Assembly: GCA_963920635.1 (NCBI GenBank)
Contig: OY987305.1
Coordinates: forward strand, 19,368,876-19,432,875
From: Pseudeuparius sepicola
Taxonomy: Eukaryota > Arthropoda > Insecta > Coleoptera > Anthribidae
Reading direction: 5' to 3'
DNA: 64,000 bases
The translations under genes were made by a program, and so were the position numbers. Position 1 is the first letter of the stretch. Every line of letters starts with the position of its first letter. The notes under the pieces were generated by a model. That model was not told the DNA's origin. It did not search any database and was given only the letters and a program-made list of their open reading frames with translations. Of this stretch, positions 56,201 through 64,000 are shown in pieces.

Positions 56201-59200
56201 GTAAGGAGAAGGCGCTTAGACGAGTGCGCAGTGCGCAGCCTAATTTTAATTTTGCCCGACCCCGACTATATGGGTCCGCCATTTTACGAGTTAAATTCCC
56301 CTTATTCTCCTTGTTTAGGACTGGTTGTAGTGAATGAAGTGGTTGGTTACGGCATTTTTGTGTAATATTTTAAAGATTTTAATTATTGATGTGGCCATCC
56401 CAAACAACAACAACCTGCGTGTGAAGCAGGCCGAGAAGATCGCGAAGTACAGAAACTTAGAAGAACGAATTAGAAGGCAATGGGAAATGTACAACGTCCA
56501 GACAATTCCAATCATCGTGTCAACAACTGGTGTTATACCAAAAAGTTGGCTGAGAAACATCAAAGAGCTGGGTCTAACTGACAATCTTTACAGGTCCATG
56601 CAGAAAGCGGTACTACTTGCGACAGGCCGAACCGTCAGGAAATTCATGGGGAATGCAGGAACCTCCAACAAAATCAATGTCACCTAAGGCCCGATAACTT
56701 GGCAAGGGTCTCGTCCGAGCCAGATCTTTATGGTATCCGGGATACCCGGGACTTGAGTAAATGAGTGCGAATGCCTTTTGGCTAAGTCGATAATAATAAT
56801 AATAATAATAATAGCTTTTATTTGCAGGAGTTACAGTTGGAGAATTTATATTGTAGAATACGAGTATGTAGAATCTACCTAAGTATGTATATCATACTGC
56901 AAAATGGAGCCAAAAGGCAGTTTGCACTGATAGAAATTTGGCACCTCTTCCAACAAAACAAGAGTAACTAGATTCGCTGTGCAATAAATGATGATTGCAA
57001 CTTAGTAATCAATTATCGCGTATTTAACAGATAACTCTTGTAGAGAAATTTAAAAGACCCTATCCTAATAATACATTTCAGATTAGCGGGGATTGAGTTG
57101 TATAAAATATGCTATAAACGTTATACGAAAATGACCTCTGGAAATCAGTTGAGGTAAAAACTGGAGGTGATAATAATCGGCGAAATCTTAAATTCAAGTT
57201 ATTTACATCAATTTTTATCTCTTCTAAAAGTATCCTAAAATTATCGGTATTTAATGAAAAAGTCCTCAATACCGCATCAAATCCCTCCTTGTGAGGTTCA
57301 CCAACAATTCCAAATGGCGAATTACTAAAAATCACTTACACTTACAAACCACCAACGAACGACCTTTTCAATTCAACTGCCACTGCCGACGACCGAATGA
57401 ATATGAATTGGAATCCAACAACAACGCGGTCACTCCCCTCTCACTTCGACGGAAACGGAAATAGTAGACACCACAAATCATCAAAAACTGCGTCAACAAT
57501 ATCGAATTTCAAAATAGTGTCAATTCTGCCAGAATGTCAACAGCGTCAAACGGCTATCATAACCTCAACCTGTCAATCAGACCAAAACAATACGAGAAAT
57601 AAATTCGAACAACATTCAGACCAGGACCTCCGGAAAACGAACAAAGAACGACCAGCGACGGCTAAAAGTGAAAACATGCATGCTCCCAAGGGGCAGCGAT
57701 CAATCTCGCGTCACCTGTGAACGCTTCCTGGGTGAGTACCAAACAAAACAGGGGTGCAACAAAGCGAATGCCGAGCAAAGTGGGCAAACTATTCCCTGTC
57801 CTTCCAACAATTTAACATCGCCTTTATGACACCGTCACAATGGGTACCTACGTTTTTTAACCTGACACCATGTTTCATTGGCCTTTTAATAAAACATCAT
57901 ACTGGCGTGTTTCTACTATTTTTATTTGTTAATTCTCTTTAACAACTTTATTGGCACTATTGAGGTAGTATGGGGGTAGGCGCCATATCATTACTTTGTC
58001 GCATATTATAGCAAACGGGTTCAGGGGGTGTGGCTAAGTCTGTGATCAATATGGCTGACACGTCAGGGTCTGATTAAACAGTATTTCTAGTAAAATTATA
58101 AAAAATATTTATTATATATTAAAAAACTAACAACGACGAAATCAAAAGCTGGGTTTAGTCAGTCAGTCAGTCAAATACATACCTAGAGTAGTTATAAAGG
58201 TAATATTTTTCTTTTCATAAAGTACCAAAGTGGATATTATAAATTATATTGATACGGCTCTGTCTATTGTTTACATTACCTGTGAAATGTAATTCCTGTG
58301 AATTTCTTTTTGTCCACTTTAGAATTGCTACTGCAACAACGTACAGCACATGACATATTTATTTCCAGAGGTCAATAGCTCGCAATAACAAGGAAAACTG
58401 CACTTTTAGCCACTTTTAATGCACTTTTAGCACCGAGTCAACAAATTGACGTTGTTCTGGTAATCTACGACGTAGGTGAACCCGTTTTGGGTCACGTGAC
58501 AGCTTCTCCCCTCCAATACTATGTCAATGATTGGCACCAACTCTTACCACTATCGTGTCATTCGCCAGTCATCTTCTTTTTCATTCATTATATTAAAGGG
58601 TAGGTGAGAATTACCCACCCAAACACATTAAAACCAGTGAACTAACCTAACCTACGCAACGAAGGCCAGATCTCAGAAAAGTGAAAACAGATATTTGGAA
58701 AAATATATATGTTTTTATTCCTAGATTGGTGACTGGTAGGTATTCCAATGCGAATTTCTGGAGAGCCAAACTTTACATCAGTCCAAAATATCGATTTTCT
58801 TTTGGCCCAAATGTCCAAATTAGAAATACGCTTACAGGTTATAATTAATTGAATTGAAAATTGTCTTGGTATTGGCCTAACGTCAATAGCAATCAAGTTT
58901 AGCTTGTTTTGCTTAACCTATCTAATTAACTAATTAAGTATGAACTCATAAGTGTTTTGATAGTTATGCCTTTGTGGGCGCATTAAAATCAATTTACGCA
59001 ATAATACATGAAACTGCTTATTTTACAATGAATTGAAACGTCTTTCACGCTGCAGACGAGCGAGTAATCGGGCAAGAATCTTTCTAAAAATATACCAACA
59101 TTATCGACAAGTCCGCGGAAGTTTATACAAGCCCGGCACAGTAACCTAGATTCAATAGGCTGGCTAGCCCAGCGCAGCAGCACGACACAGGGACCGCCAC

Positions 59201-61620
59201 CCCAAGCTGTAACTTTTTCGTTCCTTGAACGATTTTAGATAATTTTTGTTTTGTTAGGTTGAGAGACAGCACTCTGTTTGAAAATTTTAATGATATCTGT
59301 CAAAAAAATCAATTTGCATTTGTTTTTCCAAAATAAAATAGCAAAAATAAAGAAAAAATTACCACCAGTTAATTTCCGTAGTATTTTTTACTCATAATGG
59401 GTTATCTACTTCGATTTTTTTTTATTCATATAAATTGTTTGGCCCACGGAGCACTTTTCAACCCCGAAAGTTAAATTTTAAATAAAAAGAAATAAACTAT
59501 TTTTGAAGTAAAATTTTGGTAACTTAAGTAAAAATTTTCCACCTCCCCCCTCCTATAAAAGCCTACTATTAAATATGTCACGAAAGTTAGCCCCCAGTTT
59601 TAAATGTCACGCTACGCTACTGAATATGGAATTACAGCTAACTTCGAACGATTTTTGTCACCCAATGACGGGTGTATCCGAAACGTCCGAACGTCAAATA
59701 TGCGGGTGAGATTATCTTGTTATAAGTTACAGTATAATAATAATAATTCTCACCCTCACAAAACTCCAAACTAGGAGTACCCCAGAAGCAACTGAATGTT
59801 TTTGCTGGGGAGGGGGCAATTACTATTATTTTGTCTTCGTTTGGAGCCAGAGCCGACTGTTCACGATAGAACTAGGATAGCGTTCGCTCAACTACTACGG
59901 AAAAACCTAGAAAACCGTAGTAATCCCAGTGAGTGTAGGACAAAAATTAGTAAATCACACTGATAAAGCTATTAAGGAGCAATAGCGTGAATCCACAATT
60001 TGTCCAGTGTTCTTGGCCATCAGCGGTGATTTTTTTTATAAAGACATGGTCATGCACCTGCCACCTGCCTCGACCTCGATTTGAACCAAGGTCGATCGAA
60101 GGCAGAAAAACATGCAGTCCATATAGTTTGCAGTTCGGCGACGCTACGAAGTGCGCCACCACACGGCCCTTCATGTTATAAACCAAAAATAAAATACACT
60201 ATAAGTGCCTACATATTAATATCTACTATTTTGATTTTGATACAATACCGCAGTGACGTATATAGAAATTAGTTTTAGAGGCGATCCAATAATTTTTAGT
60301 AAATTTTTTAAACATTACAGTACATATTGAGAAAATAATATATTATATTTGTATTTAAAAAATGTGGATATCTATTTGTCCCCAAAATGGGCTGCTGGCG
60401 AATTGTTTGGACTTTCATGAATAGGCGACTGCTATACATTTGAATACACGCGGGTCAGAGATGTCAGAGATGTCCCCTTCCCCATTTCTGGACCCGTACT
60501 TCCGACGTCTCTGATTATTTTTCATTTTTAGCATTTTCGTTCTTTTCTGAGAAAAATCTTCGTAAAAGATAGGTACGAAACTAGTTTATTCGAAATGATA
60601 TACCTGATCCATCCGCATGCACATTTCTTAATTTTTGCACTTTCCAAAATGCATAGACCACTTTATATTCTTTATATTAAGTCGTCGTACCGAGAAGTAC
60701 TGTTTTAATTACAAACCGCTTTTTCCAATGCCCCTTTTCTATACCTCTTAGGAAAAAACGTTTTAACCTGCTAGAAAAATCGAATATGCTAAAAATAGAA
60801 AAAGTTCTAAGGACGATTGTTATGAAATTTTTCTTACAGTTTCACAGGAGGTAATTTCTTTTGACACGAAGGTGACTAAAACCGACCAATTCGGTTATCA
60901 TGTCCTGATTTCCGCGACAGCGGCCATTTTCGAGATATGACACAAACTTGTGTTTTTTTTTTAATGGAAACCATAGTTATTTCCGTTATTTTTCTGAATA
61001 ACTATATCGAGTATTATACCGTTGGAAAGCTCTAAAAATTACTGATTTTTTGAGAGCATGGCTAACTATGGTTTCCATTAAAAAAAAAAAGTTTGTGTCA
61101 AAAGTAGGACATGATAACCGCCTTGGGGACACAAATCCCTTCAGCTATGGCATTTACACTTTTTGTATAAAATCAGAAACAAGGAAGCTAGACGGATTAG
61201 AATAAATCGCCAAAATTTAGTTTTTTCAAATATCTAGTAAGCAATGCTTTTTAAAAATTCACAAGGTGCGTTAAATTGAGCCCACAAAACCACAATTCTT
61301 TCCCCATTTGACCTTCCTTCTATATCCGCTAGTTTCCAAGATCCCTATACTGATCGTCAAAAAAAAACTCAACCTGTATAACCATTTTTATTACTTTAAA
61401 GGAGGCCATTGAAATAAAATTAGGGATACATATATCCATCAATATATCTTGAACAAAAGGTGGTAGGGTCAGCTGAAAAACAGGAAGCAAAACTTACCTG
61501 AATATAGGCTGGGATGGTCTGATCGGAAGGCCTGTCAGTGATGAGGAAACGGAAACCTTTATATTCGATTTCTGCCGCGGCTGGCCGTAGGTCCAACTGC
61601 CTCATGATGCTACTGGTCAT
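45496..61620 (-). CDS. PRL-1: PRL-type protein tyrosine phosphatase (PTP4A family), complete, three coding exons
   Basis: Small prenylated dual-specificity-like phosphatase acting at the plasma membrane and endosomes; PRLs also bind CNNM magnesium transporters in animals. Exons on the minus strand are 61620-61498, 48354-48056 and 45607-45496, total 534 nt, 177 residues plus TAA (the fly protein is about 176). Key residues: general-acid Asp78 in FDDG, P-loop HCIAGLGRA with Cys110 and Arg116, Ala117 after the Arg (the PRL hallmark in place of Ser/Thr), regulatory Cys55 in VRVCAPSY, a polybasic stretch ([12 protein letters not shown]) and the C-terminal CaaX box CCIQ. The start ATG at 61618-61620 is chosen because [14 protein letters not shown] matches the family N-terminus and an in-frame TGA lies 13 codons upstream (61657-61659). 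An internal Met at residue 6 is a possible alternative start. Confidence 0.96.
45877..45961. mobile_element. Half copy of the 146-bp palindromic MITE
   Basis: GTTTGTTCAGTGAATGTTCG through GACCGATATCC matches the left arm and centre of 33462-33607; the right arm is absent and the 45965 element begins directly after it. Confidence 0.85.
45965..46567. mobile_element. TA-flanked CAGGGTGAGT element (603 bp)
   Basis: Ends CAGGGTGAGT and complement, TA at 45963-45964 and 46568-46569. (TAA)n lies just inside the left end. The right half (TTTCCGAGATCCCCATAGTG) matches a second copy ending at 61378. Confidence 0.85.
47134..47900. mobile_element. TIR element with AGGGYCTGCCRCTTAAAA ends
   Basis: Right complement CAGGGCCTGCCACTTAAAAA versus left AAAGGGTCTGCCGCTTAAAA, then CCA..TCCATAA; right TA at 47901. 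It carries a nested palindromic MITE. Confidence 0.8.
47325..47468. mobile_element. Palindromic MITE, copy 2, nested
   Basis: GTTTGTTCAGCGAATGTTCG and complement CAGTTTGTTCGGCGAATGTT; arms nearly perfect (CGTCA(C/G)AACTCCCGTCC), centre ATATACGATGGATATCGGTC. Confidence 0.92.
48056..48354 (-). CDS. PRL-1: PRL-1 coding exon 2 (catalytic core)
   Basis: Starts after CCCTTAG on the minus strand with Glu-Leu-Lys-Lys, continuing YIQ/ELKK in phase 0. It carries [17 protein letters not shown] and the active-site loop [11 protein letters not shown]; the catalytic Cys codon is at 48148-48150. It ends in phase 2 before GTAAGT at 48055. Confidence 0.96.
49175..50018. mobile_element. hAT-derived element rich in GCATAT words, nested in the pogo-like element
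   Basis: Ends AAAGGGGGGGAATATATGCA and complement AAAGGGCGGAATATATGCAT. GCATATTT / AAATATGC and ATGCATAT recur about ten times in the terminal 130 bp on each side, like subterminal transposase-binding repeats. A clear TSD is not seen. Confidence 0.7.
49399..49790 (+). pseudogene. hAT transposase C-terminal remnant
   Basis: The frame reads [20 protein letters not shown], stop, [30 protein letters not shown]. 'YCPITS.D.ERSFS.YK...TDRR..L..ENL' is the hAT C-terminal dimerisation region (CGGBP1-like group). An in-frame TAG replaces the Val/Glu positions, and an upstream TAA is also present. Confidence 0.75.
51212..51708. mobile_element. hAT-like element (497 bp) with CCCGGGA subterminal repeats
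   Basis: Ends TAGGGTTTCCAGTCCCGG and complement TAGGGTTCCCAAGTCCCGG. Flanks TTTCTGAA (51204-51211) and TTTCGGAA (51709-51716) match at 7 of 8. TCCCGGGA/GTCCCGG words occur at least eight times near the two ends. Confidence 0.82.
51709..52299. other. Intronic sequence without a recognised gene
   Basis: Contains AGGGTTTCCAACCCCGGGAG at 52019, a fragment resembling the hAT-like end just upstream. No gene. Confidence 0.5.
52300..52402 (+). mobile_element. Non-LTR retrotransposon 3' end with (TTA)n tail
   Basis: CACAATAAACCTTATTATTA: an AATAAA directly before nine or so TTA repeats (52373-52401), the usual insect LINE 3' end. How far it extends upstream is unclear. Confidence 0.5.
53004..53550. 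repeat. Large palindrome centred on a (TA)n tract, with internal hairpins
   Basis: Arms 53004-53238 and 53284-53500 are near-perfect complements (AAGCGTTGGGTGAAACC, GCACCAAGCTTTCGGAAATA) around (TA)n at 53239-53283. Each arm also holds a perfect hairpin (GACATACAAAAAATTTTGAA / complement). Part of the inner text (CCCTATTTGAGACGGTCACC) recurs directly at 53506-53528. Another (TA)n tract is at 52977-53001. Confidence 0.9.
53602..54240 (+). repeat. Direct repeat copy A (about 640 bp)
   Basis: TATGGCAAGAAAATCGCATA to CGGGAGTTGGGAA; closely matches copy B at 55473-56133. Mostly substitutions, plus two short indels relative to B. It does not start TG or end CA, so it is not an LTR by that criterion. 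Identity not recognised. Confidence 0.85.
54257..54440 (+). mobile_element. SINE-like fragment, related to 59734-60170
   Basis: Collinear with the minus-strand copy: TTGGCCAA, TTAATAGCT, GGGATTACTACGGTTTT, GCGAATGCTATCCTAGTT, ATAGTAATTCTCACCCCTCCCC. It lacks the tRNA-like head. Confidence 0.65.
54441..55472. other. Intronic sequence without a recognised gene
   Basis: AT-rich microsatellite (54440-54470), a GC-rich patch (54610-54660) and a palindrome CACAGAATATATTCTGTG at 55379-55396. No gene family recognised. Confidence 0.5.
55473..56133 (+). repeat. Direct repeat copy B (about 660 bp)
   Basis: As copy A; small insertions (GGGGCG near 55642 and CCGTCCCGTTTCTC near 56094) distinguish it. 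It is followed within 250 bp by a LINE 3' end in the same orientation, so it may belong to a retroelement body. Confidence 0.85.
56380..56819 (+). mobile_element. Non-LTR retrotransposon 3' end (R2/RTE-like tail)
   Basis: The frame to 56686 reads [80 protein letters not shown]. 'E...KY..L..E....W.......P.V...G..P........LG......MQKA..L.T...VRKF' is the conserved C-terminus of insect LINE polyproteins. The 3' UTR (TCCGGGATACCCGGGACTTG, GGCTAAGTCG) ends in about ten TAA repeats at 56788-56818. Confidence 0.85.
56820..59733. other. Intronic sequence; possible second LINE tail and small repeats
   Basis: Directly after the TAA tract the minus strand reads CTGCAAATAAAAGCTATTAT, a possible opposing LINE 3' end sharing the microsatellite. 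A frame at 57335-57078 (-) of 86 residues is unassigned. (GTCA)n occurs at 58157-58172. No host gene recognised. Confidence 0.45.
59734..60170 (-). mobile_element. tRNA-derived SINE-like element
   Basis: The minus strand begins GGGCCGTGTGGTGGCGCACT; an A-box-like TGGCGCACTTCGTAGC (60158-60143) and B-box GGTTCAAATCG (60087-60077) lie 55 bp apart, followed by a tRNA-unrelated body and an (ATT)n tail (59747-59734). The head resembles a tRNA with an expanded spacer. A body-only relative is at 54257-54440. Confidence 0.7.
60171..60949. other. Intronic sequence without a recognised gene
   Basis: No element or coding signal identified. Confidence 0.5.
60950..61382. mobile_element. Eroded copy of the 45965-46567 family with a local inverted repeat
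   Basis: TTTTTTTAATGGAAACCATAGTTA and complement (60950-61092) form a hairpin; downstream text (CTAGTTTCCAAGATCCCTAT, ACTCAACCTGTATA) parallels 46520-46570. The left CAGGGTGAGT end was not found. Confidence 0.65.
61498..61620 (-). CDS. PRL-1: PRL-1 coding exon 1 (N-terminus)
   Basis: Encodes 41 residues including [20 protein letters not shown] and [11 protein letters not shown], the conserved PRL N-terminal strand and loop. The donor reads CAG/GTAAGTT on the minus strand (GT at 61497-61496), phase 0. Confidence 0.95.
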
Positions 61621-63213
61621 TCCACAAGGGAGATTCTGCCTCGTTGAAACTATTTTTCACGGACACCGACCAGCTACTGGCGCCTAGTATTGCTCTCCGG
61701 GCCACTTCAATTCAGTCTTTGGAACAATAACGTCGTTTACACTAAATGTTGATATGCTTCAGCGATGCAAGGAAGAAACGTCGGGAAAGAAAAGAGGAAC
61801 GGCCGTAGTAGGTATATAGCAAAAATCTCCTAGGTCGCTTTTTGGCTTCTGATGAGGTAAATCCAATGCACTAGTGGTAATGATATAAAATGACTACTAC
61901 GCTGTTGTGATCCTAGGAGATTGATTTATTTGTGTTGGGCCTGGCAATATTCTGCGCTGTCCAAATGGAACTCCATGTATGCGAGAACAATCTCACCACG
62001 ATCCTGTAACAAAACAAACGATTGAAAAATTCATGAAGAAAATAACAAACCGAAGCCAATTTTTGGCAGCCTAAATTTTTTGGAGTCCATTTTATATCTT
62101 TACGTGCAAACATCTCATTTTATTTTGGTCTGCAAGTAGGAAAATGTTTTTTCTTGAAATCGGCAATGAAGTGTCTCAAAATAATCATTAAAAGCTCAGA
62201 AATCGGCACTGAAATAGCCCATTAGTGTACTTTTTTTTTTAATAAGTAGGGCTTGGCGAGATGTAAACATCAAACGTCAGACGCGGAGCCATCGCCCGTC
62301 AATAGTGACCAAATATTCAAAACCCGGCCAATAAAGGCCCATTTAACTTTTCGTACATATTGCAAAATTGTTAGGTACCTATAGCAGCGCAATCTTTCAG
62401 TGTAAATATTTTAGTAGGTTTGATTATTAATCTATTTTACATGGAGGCTGCACATCAGGCAGCAGTTTGGATTTTCTGTCAGAAAGTGCCGGGTCTCGTC
62501 ATACTTGACCCAGGGTGGAGCAATCGTCAAAGTCAAGCAATGCCGATCGCACTCGGTTCATGGACTGGTGATCCCTTATAATTATTTTTTCGCCTAATAA
62601 CACATTTTTTTCCAATTAAAAAAATAATATGTGTAGTATTTCTAAAGTCACTTGAAACAGCATAAAAAACTCTAATTGGCGTCACAAAAAGAATATAGGA
62701 CATAGGCGTCACGCAGTTTTCAAAAATATACATATATTCTACAAGCAACATAATATTTCAATTTTAAGGTTTTTTTAAGGTTGTCGTCAAACACAACGTA
62801 AAGGTTAATGCACCATATAATATTGTCAAAAGGTCTCTAAAAAGCTATATCGATTATAACTATTTACGCAAGTATATGCTAAGATCTTAGAAATTATGGC
62901 ACGCCTATCCACCGCATTTCGCTGAACAAGTGGCCAGCCGTCGAACAGTGTAGCCCATGCAAGTATTGGTGATATATTAGGCGAGCATGCAGTCACTTGT
63001 TTTTACTACAATATCTATCTTCTCTGTCTCCTTCATCTCTTTTTACTGCTACTACCAGGTGCGGTTTAATATGGTTAAAAAAGTGTTTTGTCTCTTATTT
63101 TATTGCCGAGACGCCTGTTCTCGAGCTACCCTGGTAAAATATAAATGAACTCACTAGGAACACAGTGATATACGGGGCGCGATCTATTTCGTAGCATTTG
63201 CCACGCTCTGCTA
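61621..63213. other. PRL-1 5' leader and upstream region
   Basis: The first bases upstream of the PRL-1 ATG are its 5' UTR; the transcription start or any 5' UTR exon boundary cannot be fixed. Further upstream only short frames are seen. No TATA or Inr claim is made. Confidence 0.45.
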
Positions 63214-63335
63214 CAGTCCGACAAACGAGAGAAGTCCAGTGAAAAACTCAGTCTAACCGCCCATGCCCACATTAATAACATATGGATGGCGCTTAGACTG
63301 TGTTTTTCATTGGACTTCTTTCGTTTGTCAGACTG
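63214..63335. mobile_element. Palindromic MITE, 122 bp, copy 2
   Basis: CAGTCCGACAAACGAGAGAA and complement; the centre CCCACATTAATAACATA is identical to copy 1 at 21799-21920. Left flank TA, right flank TT. Confidence 0.92.
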
Positions 63336-64000
63336 TTACTGGTAAAAATACCAGAATTATCAGCAGAAATCACCCGTATAAAATTCAAAGGTTTTTTATG
63401 CGATCAACGTCGACCTAATCAAGGAGGCAACCAATAAGGAAGCGGGCGTAGCGATTTGAGGCGTTTCGGAGATTCATCGAGCAGGTGTCGACGTGGGCTA
63501 GTTAAGCCCATGATATAAAGTCGGTTTATTGTATCATGAGTTAAGCCGGTATAACCAGTGCCGTGCACGGAAATAAGGATTGCGCTTTATTTTAAGGATT
63601 TTGCTTTTGTGTATAGATTTGTGTGTGGTGTTGTTTTGTCTGAAACAAAATTATTGGTTTGCTTTGGTTTGAATTATTTCAAAGTTTATTTTATTCTTTT
63701 TTAGAGCATTTAAATGGAATTTTTATAATATTATTAAGTGCCGCGCGCCGCCTAAGACTCGGTTTTGTTTTACAAAGAAAACGCCGCGCAAGCGTTTTTA
63801 TGCTGTTTCAAGTGACTTTATACTATACCTCGGCACTAAAGTTATTTTTATGACTCATGTGGAATTTAGTTGCCGAGGCCTCTGGCCGAGGCAAATAAAC
63901 GTCAGTTGAGGCAAGTTCTTCTTTAAAAGTTTATAAAAATATAGGATGGGAAAGACAAGAAAAAATCGCAATCAACATTTTCGGCAATGCTGGCAAATTT
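63336..64000. other. Window end, nothing identified
   Basis: A GC-rich patch (63738-63800) and a small hairpin GCCGAGGCC / GGCCGAGGC (63872-63892) are visible. No recognised gene. Confidence 0.5.

Larger units (their letters stand above)
48355..61497 (-). other. PRL-1 intron 1 (13,143 bp), transposon-filled
   Basis: Phase-0 GT-AG intron between YIQ and ELKK. It carries a pogo-like element with a nested hAT, a further hAT, a (TA)n palindrome, a 640-660 bp direct repeat pair, non-LTR 3' ends and two SINE-like copies. 48380-48600 is one-sided transposon sequence (TA-CAGGATGTCCC end at 48388). No host exon was seen. Confidence 0.9.

Noticed and set aside
57078..57335. 86-residue minus-strand open frame
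   Set aside because: No recognised domain, no clear ATG context or splice partners; it could be a retroelement gag scrap but there is no support.
57397..57720. 108-residue plus-strand frame ending before a GTGAGT
   Set aside because: Low-complexity, Ser/Thr/Asn-rich composition and no family similarity; I could not support a host exon.
60077..60158. A genuine tRNA gene on the minus strand
   Set aside because: The boxes are too far apart and no cloverleaf can be drawn; a tRNA-derived SINE fits better.
1..64000. CRISPR arrays, bacterial operons or phage features
   Set aside because: The window is eukaryotic with spliced genes; repeats are palindromic transposons or microsatellites without spacer structure.

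Overview
The window looks like part of an AT-rich insect-type nuclear genome, possibly a beetle or hemipteran; I cannot place it further. Genes have GT-AG introns, two introns exceed 13 kb, and much of the non-coding DNA is recognisable transposon debris. Only two host genes can be supported. They converge on each other.

Gene 1 (+ strand, 3237-28830) is an organic anion transporting polypeptide (OATP/SLCO family). Seven coding exons join in consistent phase into about 547 codons and a stop. They cover transmembrane segments 5-12, the family signature next to TM6 and the cysteine-rich Kazal-like loop between TM9 and TM10. The N-terminal part (TM1-4) lies upstream of base 1. One intron (4623-27165) is 22.5 kb and holds about a dozen transposons.

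Gene 2 (- strand, 61620-45496) is a complete PRL-type (PTP4A) phosphatase of 177 residues in three coding exons. It has the HCxxGxxR active site followed by Ala and a C-terminal CaaX prenylation box. Its first coding intron is 13.1 kb.

The rest is a transposon graveyard. (a) A crowd of TA-flanked elements starts CAGGGTG or CAGTG (2219, 15000, 16521, 18797, 23228, 25359, 33855, 35289, 36376, 40745, 45965, 47134), many of them long fold-backs. (b) hAT-type elements include one with a perfect 8-bp target duplication (6643-8713). (c) There are remnants of a PIF/Harbinger, an IS630/Tc1-mariner and a pogo-like transposase. (d) There are non-LTR retrotransposon 3' ends with TAA/TTA tails. (e) There is a tRNA-derived SINE-like family. 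(f) There is Penelope-like material: a GIY-YIG-like fragment and a 721-bp palindrome whose 301-bp arms look identical. Each arm carries a hammerhead-ribozyme-like core.

The points most worth following up are the paired hammerhead-like motifs in the palindrome at 25848-26568, the fold-back-within-a-fold-back at 15000-16434, its chimeric relative at 36376-37084, and a non-arm segment in the loop of the fold-back at 23228-24461. All identifications come from reading the sequence and from family knowledge; no database search was run.
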